Source of the DNA: Liriodendron chinense
Lineage: Eukaryota > Streptophyta > Magnoliopsida > Magnoliales > Magnoliaceae
Reading direction: 5' to 3'
Assembly (NCBI GenBank): GCA_003013855.2
Contig: ML058453.1
Location: forward strand, 868,001 to 932,000
Length of the DNA: 64,000 bases
Shown: piece after piece, positions 46,301 through 57,318 of the stretch
Layout: the number at the start of each line of letters is the position of its first letter
How positions within the stretch are numbered: position 1 is the first letter of the stretch
Notes under the pieces: generated by a model
Databases searched by the model: none
The model's input: the letters and a program-made list of their open reading frames with translations, nothing else
Told to the model about the DNA's origin: nothing
Made by a program: the position numbers and the translations under genes

Positions 46301-48254
46301 TATTGAAACATGGCTCTTGGAATATCTGTATGTGCTTCTTCTTTTTTTCTTTTTAACATGAAAGTCTTCAATTGCTGTTGAAAGTGGATTTTTAATGTAC
46401 TGTCGCCTTTTGCAAACTTTATTCCTTTCAGTCTACGAATTTTTACATGTTACATCACGCTTACACTTAGCTTCTGTAATATCTAACTGGATTGTATTTC
46501 TCTCTCTCTTGTTGTATTGTAGGTTTTTGTTGCTGCAATTATAAAGAGAAAGCAGGTTTGTCCATCTAATGCACAGATGCTCCATGGAAGCCGGAACAAT
46601 GCGGCCAACCGAAATTTTGCTGGTGGCTTTGATTCAACTTCTCATGGTGGAAGCCTCCACAATGAAAAGTTCAGGTGCGCACTTGTTTGCCCATATAGTG
46701 ACTGTGACGATCAGTCGCCAAAGCAGGAAATGTTCTGTGTTTCTGGAATTTTCGAAAATCAACAACAAATGTTTGTATGGTTTAGGAAACGAATTACCTG
46801 ATTGTATTAGTCATGGGTTCTTAAAATTCAAAAAAAAAAAAAAAAAAAAAATCTCAGCAGTGTTCTAATGATTTTTTTTATTGCCTGTCCACAAAATAGG
46901 AAATCATGGGTTCTTAAGATTCTGTTGAAGTTCACTGTAACCTCGCTCTTTCAATTTAATGAACAGATGCGCAAGTAAAACAGATCATGGGTTCAATTAA
47001 TGTTGGGAAATTTCATAATCCTATAGTTCAATCAGAGTAAAGTAGATCACAGGGTGTTTCTTATAATTCTTAATCTTTTTATTTTACCTCATTTTTCTTT
47101 CCCTTAATCAATTGAAGCCAGGTTGCTTAAATAAAAAGACTGACCATCTCCTGAAATTCTTTCCTACTTATATTAGAAATCTTTATCATAATTCATATAT
47201 ATGGACGATTATAGGAATCTTAGTTTTTTTCTTTTTCAAATTGCCAACATCAGACATCCATATCCATGTCAAGTTACATAGACAATGCTACTAATTGTAG
47301 ACTTAATTCTGCTCGTGCATTTTCCTTTCTAATGATTTCTATAAAAATTTCAGGTTCTTGGATAAGGCCTGCATCAAACTCCAAGACGGAGCTCCAACCA
47401 AGGAAAGCCCATGGAGACTATGCAGCGTAGCCCAAGTTGAGCAGGTCAAGATAATCCTCTCCGTCATCCCGATCTTTGCCTGCACCATCATCTTCAACAC
47501 CATCCTGGCCCAGCTCCAGACCTTCTCGGTCCAACAAGGAAGTGCTATGAACACCCAACTCACACCCAACTTCCAAATCCCTCCTGCTTCCCTCCAATCC
47601 ATCCCATACATCATGCTCATCTTCCTAGTCCCACTCTACGAGACCATCTTCGTCCCCCTTGCCCGAAAGGTCACCGGCACCGACTCCGGCATCTCCCCCC
47701 TCCAACGGATAGGCGTGGGTCTCTTCGTCGTAACATTCTCCATGGTCTCAGCAGCACTGGTAGAGGCCAAGAGAAGGGAAATGGCCACATCCCCAAGCAA
47801 AGAAACACTCTCCATCTTCTGGATTGCACCACAGTTCCTCATTTTTGGGCTATCGGAGATGTTCACTGCAGTAGGCCTCATCGAGTTCTTCTACAAACAA
47901 TCAATGGCTGGGATGCAATCCTTCCTAACAGCCATGACCTATTGCTCATACTCATTTGGGTTCTTCCTGAGCTCCCTTCTGGTGTCTATAGTGAACAAGA
48001 TCACCTCGAATTCAAAGGGTGGAGGTTGGCTGAGTGACAATGACCTTAACAAGGATAGACTAGACCTTTTCTACTGGTTGCTAGCAGGCCTCAGCCTCTT
48101 GAATTTCTTCAACTATCTGTTTTGGTCTAGATGGTATTCTCACAGTCCATCTCTAACGCCAACTCCACCACCACCACATGATTCTCAGGGGGAAGGAGAA
48201 TCCCACTACAGCTTCACCTCTTCAAAGCATGTTGGAGCTGACAATATACCTTAG
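43224..48254 (+). CDS. NPF4.3/NPF4.4-like: NPF (NRT1/PTR) family transporter, NPF4.3/NPF4.4-like
   Basis: This encodes a major-facilitator transporter of the plant NPF family, expected to have 12 membrane helices and to move nitrate, hormones or other small solutes. Five exons: 43224-43350, 43942-44159, 44711-45151, 46523-46674, 47354-48254. All introns are GT-AG and join in frame to 612 residues, about the length of Arabidopsis NPF4.3/4.4. Seen: DWRGRACKPNRHGG at 21-34 before helix 1; VTNFIGTVFLLSLVGGFLSD (78-97); the signature LSTYFNAAYFSFCVGELIAL (191-210); a hydrophilic central loop (about 265-345); DNDLNKDRLDLFYWL (541-555) before the last helix. The start is the first Met of that N-terminal block. 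The proton-coupling ExxER motif reads Q45-x-x-E48-I49. Leu364 and Met497 replace residues equivalent to His356 and Pro492 of NRT1.1, and Thr105 aligns with its Thr101. The NPF4 placement rests on remembered sequence, so the subgroup and the substrate are less certain than the family. Confidence 0.9.
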
Positions 48255-50331
48255 AAAACATTATCTTGTCTTTAGGTGATTTTTCCCCTCAACTTTATCT
48301 TGACTACTCTGTAATTATAAAAGAAAAGATAGGAAGAAAGAAAAGAAAAGAAAACAAAGAAAGAAATACCACGTTGGTCTTGTGTGGGGCCCACTTTAGT
48401 GGCAATGCTGGGTTTATAACCTTTGTAGTTTCCTTTTTTTTTTTTCTTTGGTCCTTTCTTTAATAATTGACCATCTCAAGGGAGGGCTTTTCAAAGGGGT
48501 CGTGAGGATTTTTATTGATGATGGTCTGTTATATATATATTGCAGAAGTCTAAGAGGATGTTAGGTCTAATTCTATCAGCAAGATTCAACGCATTTCTTC
48601 TTTTCCTTTTCTTTTTTATCTTTTTCAATATGTACCCATGTCATTGTCCTTGACCTTAGGATCTATATAGTATTTCAGGTTGTCAATTTGAACAAGTGGG
48701 CCCACGGTATGGCCATCCAGACTGTCTTTCTGATGAGCCCCACAATAGGTGGGCCACTCCCCAAAAATCTCCCTAGCAGAACAATCCAATCCCTTGCCAT
48801 GGGATCACACAAATAGACGGTTAGGAAACCAAATTCGGCGCCCGGTCCCATTGAATAGGAGAAAAAGGACGAAGGTCAGATGGTTAGGATCTTCCTAACC
48901 ATAGAATCAATTGTCTGGATCACCTAAAAATTTTCCCACCTGTATCCTTTGGTCAAGGATCAGATAATTCCTCCTCTCATAATGTGAAGGCACCTTATCC
49001 CATGATACTAATTTAAATAAGAAAAGAAAGATGGGTGTGGTGAGATGATAGTCCTTTTATTCTCCCCTTTAGTTAGTTAAGAAAGGAAGGACTCTCCAAA
49101 GCAAATGCTTGTGTTTTGTGATGAGATAAAAGGATAGGGATGAATGAATGAAGCCTACGTGTAGAAAAGTAATTGTAGACTCCTAGGCAAAATAAAAAGT
49201 CCCTATGTTCTCTTTCCTCTCTCTATCAAACTCCCCTTTCCAAAGAAACATGTCCCATACATGTCTCATTTGGGACTAGGCCCACCCTGCAACATTCCTC
49301 ACCATTGATATCCTCCCATTACCTCTGGTTGCCAATGTGTTTGCCATTACCAAGGAAGATGGGCCCATGGGCAATTCACTTGTCGGTGACACGGTGAAAG
49401 TCATAATTACAGTGAGGACCCTGTCATAGATCAATCCAACGGTGAACTTTGATGTACCCAAGAAAAGACTTCTCTTCTAATATTCTGTCCTTTTGGGTGG
49501 CATCTGACTCATGTTTGGGTAGAGGAATCCAAAACATGGATATAGAAAACTAACATAAAATCCTCCGGAAATGAAAAATGCCGTGAATTTCCAACAGTTA
49601 TTCTGCTGTTTGGCTTTGAATTTTCCATGAATTAAACATTAATGGTGAAATGGCAAAAGTTTTTTACCATGGCCTTAGAAATCAGTATATTTCAACCTTT
49701 TTTTTTTCGTTTTGTTTTATAATGTTAAAAATGGAAATTCAATTCACTTCCAAAGAATTCAATGTGTCCAAACACTGCATTGGAAGCAAAAGTTCCGAAT
49801 ATCATATTTCCCTTTTCCACTCATTATATATTGGACCATGGATACCTTCTCTTTCTCTGCCAAACGTATGTTTAGGCCCTCGAAATAATAATTTGTTCGT
49901 TTGAGGTGGTAAGGGAAAAGGTTGGATACTCAGGCAAAGTGTGCTGGTTGTTATGCAGGCCCACAAAAAAAATTATTTTCAGCATGTAAGTAACTCGAAT
50001 TAAATCATCCAAAACCATGACCCATTTAGCTAGATCACAAACCAAAAGCTACATTGGTTTGATTTTTACTGGACAATAGAAAATTATAAATTTGGAATAG
50101 TCAATAGTCCAAATTCAACAGTTCATGTCCATTAATCAGATATTAGCATCACTCACTGAGTCAGATTTTGAAGCTCTTACCTATCCATAGTAAATTATAC
50201 GATTTGGGTGGTTTAATTTTAGTTAATATGTGCCACATGTAAGAGTTATTAGCACCTACATATCAAACATTGCACTCCACCAGAGTATCAAATAACTGTC
50301 CATTAACAAAATATTATGTTAATTTCATCGA
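48255..50331. other. 3' flank of the NPF gene
   Basis: The first 200-250 bases probably form the 3' untranslated region (T- and A-rich, with 'tctgtaattataaaag' and 'tttaataattg' but no clear AATAAA). Beyond this only scattered repeat words occur ('agtgggcccacggtatgg' near 48696). No further gene is seen before the copia element. Confidence 0.45.
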
Positions 50332-50336
50332 TGAAT

Positions 50337-51127
50337 TGTTGGGTGCGTTGCACTAAAACCTTCGGATCTCACCTCCCAAAACTAGAATTATGGACTATGA
50401 CAATGCAATAATCAAAAGAAAATCAACAATCTCACGACACAAGAGGTTTTTACGTGGAAAACCCTCAAAGAGGTAAAAAACCACGGGACCTAGTCCAGAT
50501 CAACAATTCACTATCTCAGAGAACTGTTACAACCGATCACAAGCACACACCGCTTGGATCAAACCTTTTTCACCAACGCAAGGATGGATTAACAATAAGA
50601 GAACTATGAAAGTAGGAGGATCTCATCGATCACGAGAACGTAGAAGCGTTGAGACAACGGTTGCGCAGAAGAACTCTTCTTCAAGCAACTTCTCACTTCT
50701 ACAAGCTTCATCTCTCTCTCTTTTCTCTTTCTCTCTTCCTCTTTTTATCTCTCTCTCACATTGGACGTGAAAACATCTTAATGGGATGCCCTAATCACGA
50801 TTTGGAACCTTTTAAATAGGAAACCGGAGAAATTAGAACCCAAATAGGAAACTGTATATAAGCAATCTGCATCGGGTCGGGCACCCGGTCAAAAGGGCCA
50901 TCGGGCGCCCGCCCAACCCAAAAACTGTCCAGAGGCCTTTTTAGAGAAACTGCTCAATTTTGGGTGCCCGGACCAACTTGGTCAGGCTCCCAACTGCTGT
51001 CAAAATTATCCAGCAACATTCTGCCTCATCTGGGCAATTTCAGTCGCCCAACCACTTTTGGTCTGGGTGCCCGACCATACTCAGGTTGCACCAACTCTCC
51101 TCTTGACTGAGGAGGAAAACGCCATCA
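50337..51127 (-). repeat. 3' LTR of the copia element (left copy)
   Basis: 791 bp, starts TGTTGGGTGCGTTGCAC on the plus strand and ends GCCATCA. It lacks a 41-bp GC-rich segment that the other LTR has next to its 'gggcgcccg' words. Includes CT-rich tracts near 50710-50755. Confidence 0.92.
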
Positions 51128-51140
51128 AATCTCCCCCTTT
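51128..51140 (-). promoter_or_regulatory. Polypurine tract of the copia element
   Basis: Plus strand aatctcccccttt, i.e. AAAGGGGGAGATT on the element's own strand, directly beside the LTR. This is the usual plus-strand DNA primer. Confidence 0.88.
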
Positions 51141-51149
51141 CCGATTCAG

Positions 51150-51964
51150 GAGAAATTCGTCTTCTTCAAGCTAGCCAGGTTTCTACAAACATCAAACTTG
51201 CCCTTGAGCAAAGCCCTGGTCATCATATCTGACCCATTATTGTCCATGTGGACCTTCTAAAGCTATAGCACCTTCTGTTCCAAAGTATCCCTGATCTAGT
51301 GATACCGAATCTCTATGTGCTTCGACTTGGAGTGCTGACTTGGATTCTTGCTCAAGTGTATAGCACTTTGGTTATCGCAATAGACCACCTGCTCCTCCTA
51401 CTTTAGGCTGAGTTCCTGTAGGAACCTCTTCATCCAAAGCATCTCTTTACATGCCTCTGTGACCGCAATGTATTCGGCCTCTGTCGTCGACAATGTTACA
51501 ATCTTCTGTAGCTTGCTCTGCCAAGAGACCGCACCTCTTGCAAACGTGAACATGAACCTCAATATAGACTTTCTGGAGTCTATGTCACCTGCCATAACTG
51601 CATCTGTGTAGCCTTCTAACACAGGTTTTCCGTCACCATAGCATAGGCTCAACCTGGATGAGCCTCTCAGATACCGCAGTATCCACTTCACCACTGCCCA
51701 ATGTTCTTTGCCAGGATTAGCAAGATACTGGCTGACAACACCAACCGCATATGCTATGTTTGGGCGTGTACACACCATAGAATACATCAAACTTTTTACC
51801 GCTAACGCATAGGGTATCTTCCGCATCTCTTCCACTTCTGCCTTCGTCTTGAGACACTGCTCGTCACTCAATTTAAAGTGACCATCTAGTGAAGTACTAA
51901 CCGGCTTCGCTGCATTCATGTTGAACCGCTCTAAGACTTTCTCAATATACCACTCTTGTGACAA
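51150..51964 (-). pseudogene. copia RNase H domain
   Basis: The frame at 51398-51964 has the block before RNase H (ALAVKSLMYSMVCTRPNIAY), then a Gly-Tyr-Thr-Asp start (GYTDAVMAGD), and the conserved TLSTTEAEYIAVTEACKEML. This domain removes RNA from the RNA-DNA hybrid during reverse transcription. The frame stops at 51398, short of the family's usual end; matching sequence with a His-Ile motif and further stops continues toward 51150. A stop at 51965-51967 cuts it from the reverse transcriptase. Confidence 0.85.
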
Positions 51965-52005
51965 CTAAAGCTTCATGCTGCTTCTATCACGGGTTATCGC
52001 CATTC

Positions 52006-52638
52006 CTAGGATCTGTCCAAGTCTTTCATCGCAAAAGACTTGCCCAACTCCTGTTTCAGCCTGTCAATCTTCTTGATGTCTTTTCCCATGATGAGCATGT
52101 CATCAACGTACAATACTAGAACTAAGAAATCACCATCTGAAAACTTGTGTGTGAACACACAGTGGTCCGACTTCGTTCTGTCATATCCACGCTTTAACAT
52201 GAACGAGTCGAACTTCTTGTACCATTGCCTAGGAGCTTGTTTCAGCCCACACAAGCTCTTCCTAAGCCTATACACCATATGCTCTTTGCCCTTGACTTCG
52301 AACCCCTCTGGTTGGCGCATGTAGATCTCTTCTTTCAAGTCACCATGAAGAAAGATAGTTTTGACATCTAACTGCTCTATCTCCAGATCCATGCTAGCCG
52401 CTAACCCAAGCAACACCCGTATGGATGTCATATTCACCACTGGTAAGAATATCTCCTCGAAGTCTATTCATTTTCTCTGACCAAACCCTTTCACCACAAG
52501 TCTGGCCTTGTACCTTGTCTGTAAATTATTCTGCTCATTCTTCTTTCTAAACACCCACTTATTGTTCAGAGCTTTCTTGCCCTTAGGCAATTTCACCATA
52601 TCATAAGTGTGGTTCTTATGCAAGGATTCCATCTCCTC
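52006..52638 (-). pseudogene. copia reverse transcriptase domain
   Basis: The frame at 52006-52440 has the FLHGDLKEEIYMRQPEGF block, then SLCGLKQAPRQWYKKFD and the catalytic Tyr-Val-Asp-Asp (52099-52110) in VLYVDDMLIMG. The first part of the domain, toward 52638, is out of frame or interrupted: stops occur at about 52468-52470 and 52636-52638. The catalytic residues themselves are intact, but no continuous frame joins them. Confidence 0.88.
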
Positions 52639-53700
52639 TTACATAGCTTTCAACCACTCCCCCTTATGCTCGTCGGCTAATGCCTTAGAATAGTCTTCTG
52701 GATCTCCCCCATCAATGAGCATAATGTACTCATGCGGCGAGTACTTCTTGGACAGATGTCTGTCCCTTGATGTCCTCCTCACTTGTGGCTCAACAGGTGG
52801 ATCAAGTGGGGGCTGCTCCCTGGGTCCATCTTCTGTAAAAACTCCCTCATCCCCTACACCTTGCTGTACTCCCCCATCATCAGGCACAATGGGAGGAGTA
52901 ATCGGATCCATGTCTTCCAGTTCACCTAAATTGGGTTGGGTCTTCTCTGGCTTTTCAATGTCTTCTATACACTGATCTTCAATGAAAACCACATCTCTGC
53001 TCCTGACAAACTTCTTCTCGGTCGGATCCCACAACCTGTAACCAAATTTTTCATCACCGTACCCTAAGAACACACACTGCCTGATCTTCATATCAAGCTT
53101 GGACCTCTCGTCCTTTGGTACGTGAACGGATGCCCTACATCCAAACACCCTGAGATGACTATATGATGGATCACGTCTACTCCACACTTTCTCAAGTACT
53201 TCTCCATTCAACGGAGCTGATGGAGACCTGTTTATCAAATACACCGCCGTGTGCATTGCTTCTCTCCAGAAAATCTTGGGCAACTTTGCATGGGATAACA
53301 TGCATCCGATTCTCTCTACAATGGTGTGATTCATTCCCTCAGCCACACCATTATGCTGGAGGGTCTTGGGAACCGTATGTTCATGCCGTATACCCAATGA
53401 CTTGCAATACTTGTGGAAGTCACCTACGTATTTACCACCATTGTCAGTGCGGATGCACTTCAATGATCTTCTTGTCTCTCTCTCGACCATAGCATGAACT
53501 AATTTAAACACACCGAAGACTTCATCCTTGGATTTCTAAGCATACACCCAAACCCTCCTAAATACATCATTTATAAAAGTGACAAAATACAATGCCCCAC
53601 CCAAGGTTTTTGTCCTCATATGACCACAAACATCAAAATAAACCAAATCTAATGCATGTACTTTATTAATATGAGAAGCACTTTTAACAAAGAAACTCTA
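52639..53700 (-). pseudogene. copia integrase domain
   Basis: The frame at 52639-53511 has the catalytic-core block CIRTDNGGKYVGDF with an Asp, then HNGVAEGMNHTIVE with the Glu (the usual Arg after GVAE is Gly), then FWREAMHTAVYLINRSPS and the FGCRASVHVP/ KFGYRLWDP region after the core. A hinge rich in Pro and Asp follows. The upstream part with the first Asp lies in 53512-53700 and carries at least one stop (53535-53537) and a frame change. Confidence 0.87.
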
Positions 53701-54422
53701 TGCTATTTCCCAGATAAACAGTCAATATAGGTTTTGAGAAGTATACCTGTCACGTCTGGAAGGAGCGGCTTCTTTGCTAGTAGCTAAAGCCTTTTTTCAC
53801 TCATGTGGCCTAGATGCCTGTGCCACACGTCAGTAGCTGAATCTTCCGCTGCGTTCAACCCACCCTTGCACACACTGACACTTGCCTTGTAAAGGGTACA
53901 ACACTTCTTTCATCTGGCTACGATCATCGAACCATTGATGAGCTTCCAGTGCCCACCAACAAACCGGCTTTCATAGCCATCATCATCCAACCTTCCCGTC
54001 GACATCAAGTTGAGGCGAAGGTCTGGAATGTGTCTCACATCCCTGAGAACCAATGTGCAGCCCACATCGGTCTTCACACAAATATCACCGACCCCTACGA
54101 TCTTCGAAACACCAGAATTTCCCATCTTCACTATCCCATAGTTACCTGACTTGTAGCTTGTGAAAAAATCCCTGTGTGGAGTCGCATGAAACAAGGCTCC
54201 CAAGTCTATCACCCAGTCAGTGTCCTGTCGAAGCCGTGAGACAAACATCGTGATCTGCCAAAAAAATAACAACAACGTCACCACTTGAGGCAACCGCAAT
54301 AGAATCTGATTTATCTTCCTTCTCCTTTCTTTTACCCTTCTTGTCACCCTTCTTCTTGTGACATCCATGCTTATAGTGGCCCTTCTTGCCACAATTTCAG
54401 CATTCAATATATTTCCTGACAA
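53701..54422 (-). pseudogene. copia zinc knuckle, protease and pre-integrase region
   Basis: The Gag knuckle (54361-54402) keeps Cys-x2-Cys-x4-His-x4-Cys spacing but has a stop (54397-54399) between the first two Cys. The protease active site, normally Asp-Ser-Gly-Ala, reads Asp-Leu-Gly-Ala (54195-54206), so the protease is dead even without the frame breaks. The frame at 53910-54422 covers the protease; a pre-integrase block with HRHLGHM-like residues lies around 53797-53825. Confidence 0.82.
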
Positions 54423-54504
54423 CCGACTTGCCTCTTGATTTATCTCGGGCCTTTCCGCCCTTTCTGTTCTTTCCTCTCCCCCTATCTTGTGTCACAAGGG
54501 CCTC

Positions 54505-55089
54505 TTATTGAGCAGGCCCCAGAGACTTCTTCCTTGTCTCCTCATTGAAGAGACAACTTGTTACATGTTCCATGGATACATTTCCATCTAGCGCGGAGTT
54601 ACTCAGAGACACCACCAATGTCTCCCAACTGTCAGGCAATGAGTTAAGCAGTAGCAAAGCCTGAAGTTCATCATCCAGGACCATCTTCATGGCGGAGAGC
54701 TGGTTCACTATGTTGCTGACCTCATTCATGTGTTCAACCACAGAACCACCATCTTTGAACTTGAGATTCACAAGTTATCTTATTAGGAATATCTTATTAC
54801 CGATTGTCTTTCTCTCATACAGCTCTTACAATTTCTGTCATAAGCTAGCGGCTGAGGTTTCCGTAAACACATGGTGGAATACAGAATCATTCAACCATTG
54901 TCTAATAAACCCCACCGCCTTCCGATCCAACTTCTTCCAATCATCATCAGGCATATCCTTGATTTTCACTAATATGCCTAAGATTGAAGCATATAGGTCC
55001 TTGCAATAGAGAAAGTCCTCCATCTTAGTCTTCCATATGGTCCAGTTAGAACCATTGAGGCTAATCATCCTTGATGAGCCACCTTCCAT
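54505..55089 (-). pseudogene. copia gag
   Basis: The frame from 55089 to 54838 begins MEGGSSRMISLNGSNW, then WKTKMEDFLYCKDLY, typical of copia Gag N-termini. Stops between 54838 and 54772 interrupt it. The second frame (54505-54771) has the LLNSLPDSWETLVVSLSNS block. Gag would form the particle that packages the RNA. Confidence 0.87.
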
Positions 55090-55129
55090 AATTCAGAACC
55101 GATCCCACTCCGTTCAATCAACCTGAACT

Positions 55130-55140
55130 CTCTGATACCA
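55130..55140 (-). promoter_or_regulatory. Primer-binding site of the copia element
   Basis: Plus strand ctctgatacca; on the element's strand TGGTATCAGAG, a perfect match to the usual plant copia site complementary to the 3' end of initiator tRNA-Met. It is three bases from the LTR. Confidence 0.92.
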
Positions 55141-55143
55141 CTT

Positions 55144-55975
55144 TGTTGAGTGCGTTGCACTAAAACCTTCGGATCTCACCTCCCAAAACTAGAATTATGG
55201 ACTATGATAATGCAATAATCAAAAGCAAATCAACAATCTCACGACACAAGGTTTTTATGTGGAAACCCCTCAAAGAAGTAAAAAACCATGGAACCTAGTC
55301 CAGATCAACAATCCACTATCTCAGAGAACTGTTACAACCGATCACAAGCACACACCGTTTGGATCAAATCTTCTTCAACCACGCAGGGATAGATAAACAA
55401 CAAGAGAACTATGAAAGTAGGAGGATCTCACCGATCACGAGGACGTAGAAGCGCTAAGACGACAATTGCGTAGAAGAACTCCTCTTCAAGCAACTTCTCC
55501 CTTCTACAAGCTTCCTCTCTCTCTCTTTTCTCTTTCTCTCTTCCTCGTTTTTTCTCTCTCTCACTTTAGATGTGAAAACACCTTAATGGGATGCCCTAAT
55601 CACGATTTGGAACATCTTAAATAGGAAACCAGAGGAATTAGAACCCAAATAGGAAACTGCGTATAAGCAGTTCGCGTCGGGTCGGGCGCCTGGTCAAAAG
55701 GGCCGTCGGGCCCCCGCCCAACCCAAAAACTGTCCAGAGGCCTTTTTAAAGAAACTGCTCAATTTCGGGCGCCCAGACCAACTTGGTCAGGCGCCCGCCC
55801 AGGACACCGGGCGCCCGATCACAAGACCATCGGGCGCCTAACTGCTGTCAAAATTGTCCAGCAACATTCTGCCTCATCTGGGCAATTTCGGTTGCCCGAC
55901 CACTTTTGGTCTGGGCGCCCGACCATACCCAGGCTGCACCAACTCTCCTCTTGACTAATGAGGAAAACCCCATCA
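55144..55975 (-). repeat. 5' LTR of the copia element (right copy)
   Basis: 832 bp, starts TGTTGAGTGCGTTGCAC on the plus strand and ends CCCATCA. It has four to five 'gggcgcc' words near 55680-55840, including the 41 bp missing from the other LTR. Confidence 0.92.
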
Positions 55976-55980
55976 TGAAT

Positions 55981-56337
55981 AAGGTCGTACTAGTACGGTC
56001 CATCATTTGTTTATCAACCAAAGACAAGGAGACCCATAATCACTTATATTTTTATCATCGGCCGAATCTGGAACTCTCTTTCAAATTTAGCGGGCCTATG
56101 AAGTTCCACACCGGTTTCAAATTTAGGCTGTGTTTGGATGCACAAGCAAACTGGATTGCGAATTCAAATCTTGAGAGGGGGAAGGTAATTGTGATTTGAT
56201 TGCAATTTCAATCCTCACCCATGATGAATGCTCGTAGATGATTTGGCCATGGCCCGCATATCAGCCAGGCCACAGTTTGCAGTATATATGGACGGCAAGA
56301 AAACTTGCTTTAGACATCCATATGTTTTATAAGTTGT
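55981..56337. other. Short unassigned sequence between copia and the hAT-like element
   Basis: No supported feature. Confidence 0.4.
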
Positions 56338-56345
56338 GGCCCACC

Positions 56346-57310
56346 CAGGGGCGGAGCCACGTAGGGGCGAGGGGGGCAAATGCCACCACTGAATTTTCAA
56401 CACTAAGAGTTCAATATACTGGTTCACGTAAAATGATCTTTCAAAATAGATGGACGGCTTGGATAAAATATATAGATTACCGTGGCCCACAGGGCCCCTG
56501 ACAAGGGCGCCCGTCTCAAGCTAGGTCTTGAGACCCTATAGGCAGGAAATCTCTGACGCAGAATTGCTGGCGTACGCGTTTGGAAGTTCTTGCATTGGTA
56601 ATTAGGTGGTCCCACCGTGATGTTTGTGTGAAACTACCCCGTCCATTCGTTTTGTAGCTCATTTTAGGACATGAGACCGAAAATGAGCAGATCCCAAACT
56701 TAAGTGGGCCGCAATAAAGGAAAAGGTGGGTAGGGAGATTCCTCCGGTTGAAACCTCCCTGGGTCAACAGTGATGTTTATATGCCATCTATACCGTTCAT
56801 AACGTCATTCCTATTTGGATGAACTGAAAACATAAATATTAGAATGATTCAAAACTTTTGTGCCCCCATGAATGTTTCAACTGTGATAGTTCAATCCTCA
56901 CATTTTTGGCCCACTCGAGTCTTGGATTCGGCTCATTTTCAGCCGCATGTCCTAAAATGATCTCACAAAAAGTATGAATGGGGTGGATTTTTCACAAACA
57001 TCATAAGAGGCCCCATCTAAGTTCCTAGAGCAGGAACTTCCTACTAAAGAATTCCGCGTCCAGCTCTGACGGTTCGGGGGCGCTCTCGCCATGAAGTGAC
57101 GTCACCAAGTTCTATGGGGCCCCACCGTGAAGTATGTGTTGTATCCACACCCAACCATTTAGAGAGATCATTTTATGGCTTGATAAAAAGAATGGGGCAA
57201 GTTCAAAAGTCAAATGGACCTAACACAAAAACAGTGGGGACAATGGCGCCCACCGTTGCTTCATGCTTTTGCCTTGCCCCCTTTGGAAGAAAATCCTGGC
57301 TCCGCCCCTG
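56346..57310. mobile_element. hAT-like composite element, copy 1
   Basis: The ends CAGGGGCGGAGCCA (left) and TGGCTCCGCCCCTG (right) are perfect inverted repeats, and the 8-mer GGCCCACC flanks it exactly (56338-56345, 57311-57318), fitting hAT transposition. The interior is made of other repeats: a family-B MITE (about 56540-57060, ends 'caggaaatctctgacgcag' and 'ttccgcgtcc') and a family-A left arm (57090-57235, 'gaagtgacgtcacc'). No transposase frame. Compare 58508-60727. Confidence 0.8.
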
Positions 57311-57318
57311 GGCCCACC

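Larger units (their letters stand above)
50337..55975 (-). mobile_element. Structurally complete Ty1/copia retrotransposon, coding-dead
   Basis: A 5.6-kb element in minus orientation with LTRs at both ends, a primer-binding site inside the right LTR (55130-55140), a polypurine tract inside the left LTR (51128-51140) and identical 5-bp target duplications TGAAT (50332-50336, 55976-55980). Domain order read on the minus strand is gag, zinc knuckle, protease, integrase, reverse transcriptase, RNase H, the copia order. Every domain is interrupted by stops or frame changes, so it cannot make its own proteins. Gag and knuckle features suggest the Tnt1/Tork side of copia, with low certainty. LTRs differ at perhaps one position in 15-20 by eye plus one 41-bp indel, so the insertion is not recent. 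Confidence 0.93.

Noticed and set aside
52715..54149. Plus-strand frames within the copia element
   Set aside because: Antisense shadows of the integrase and protease coding regions on the minus strand.
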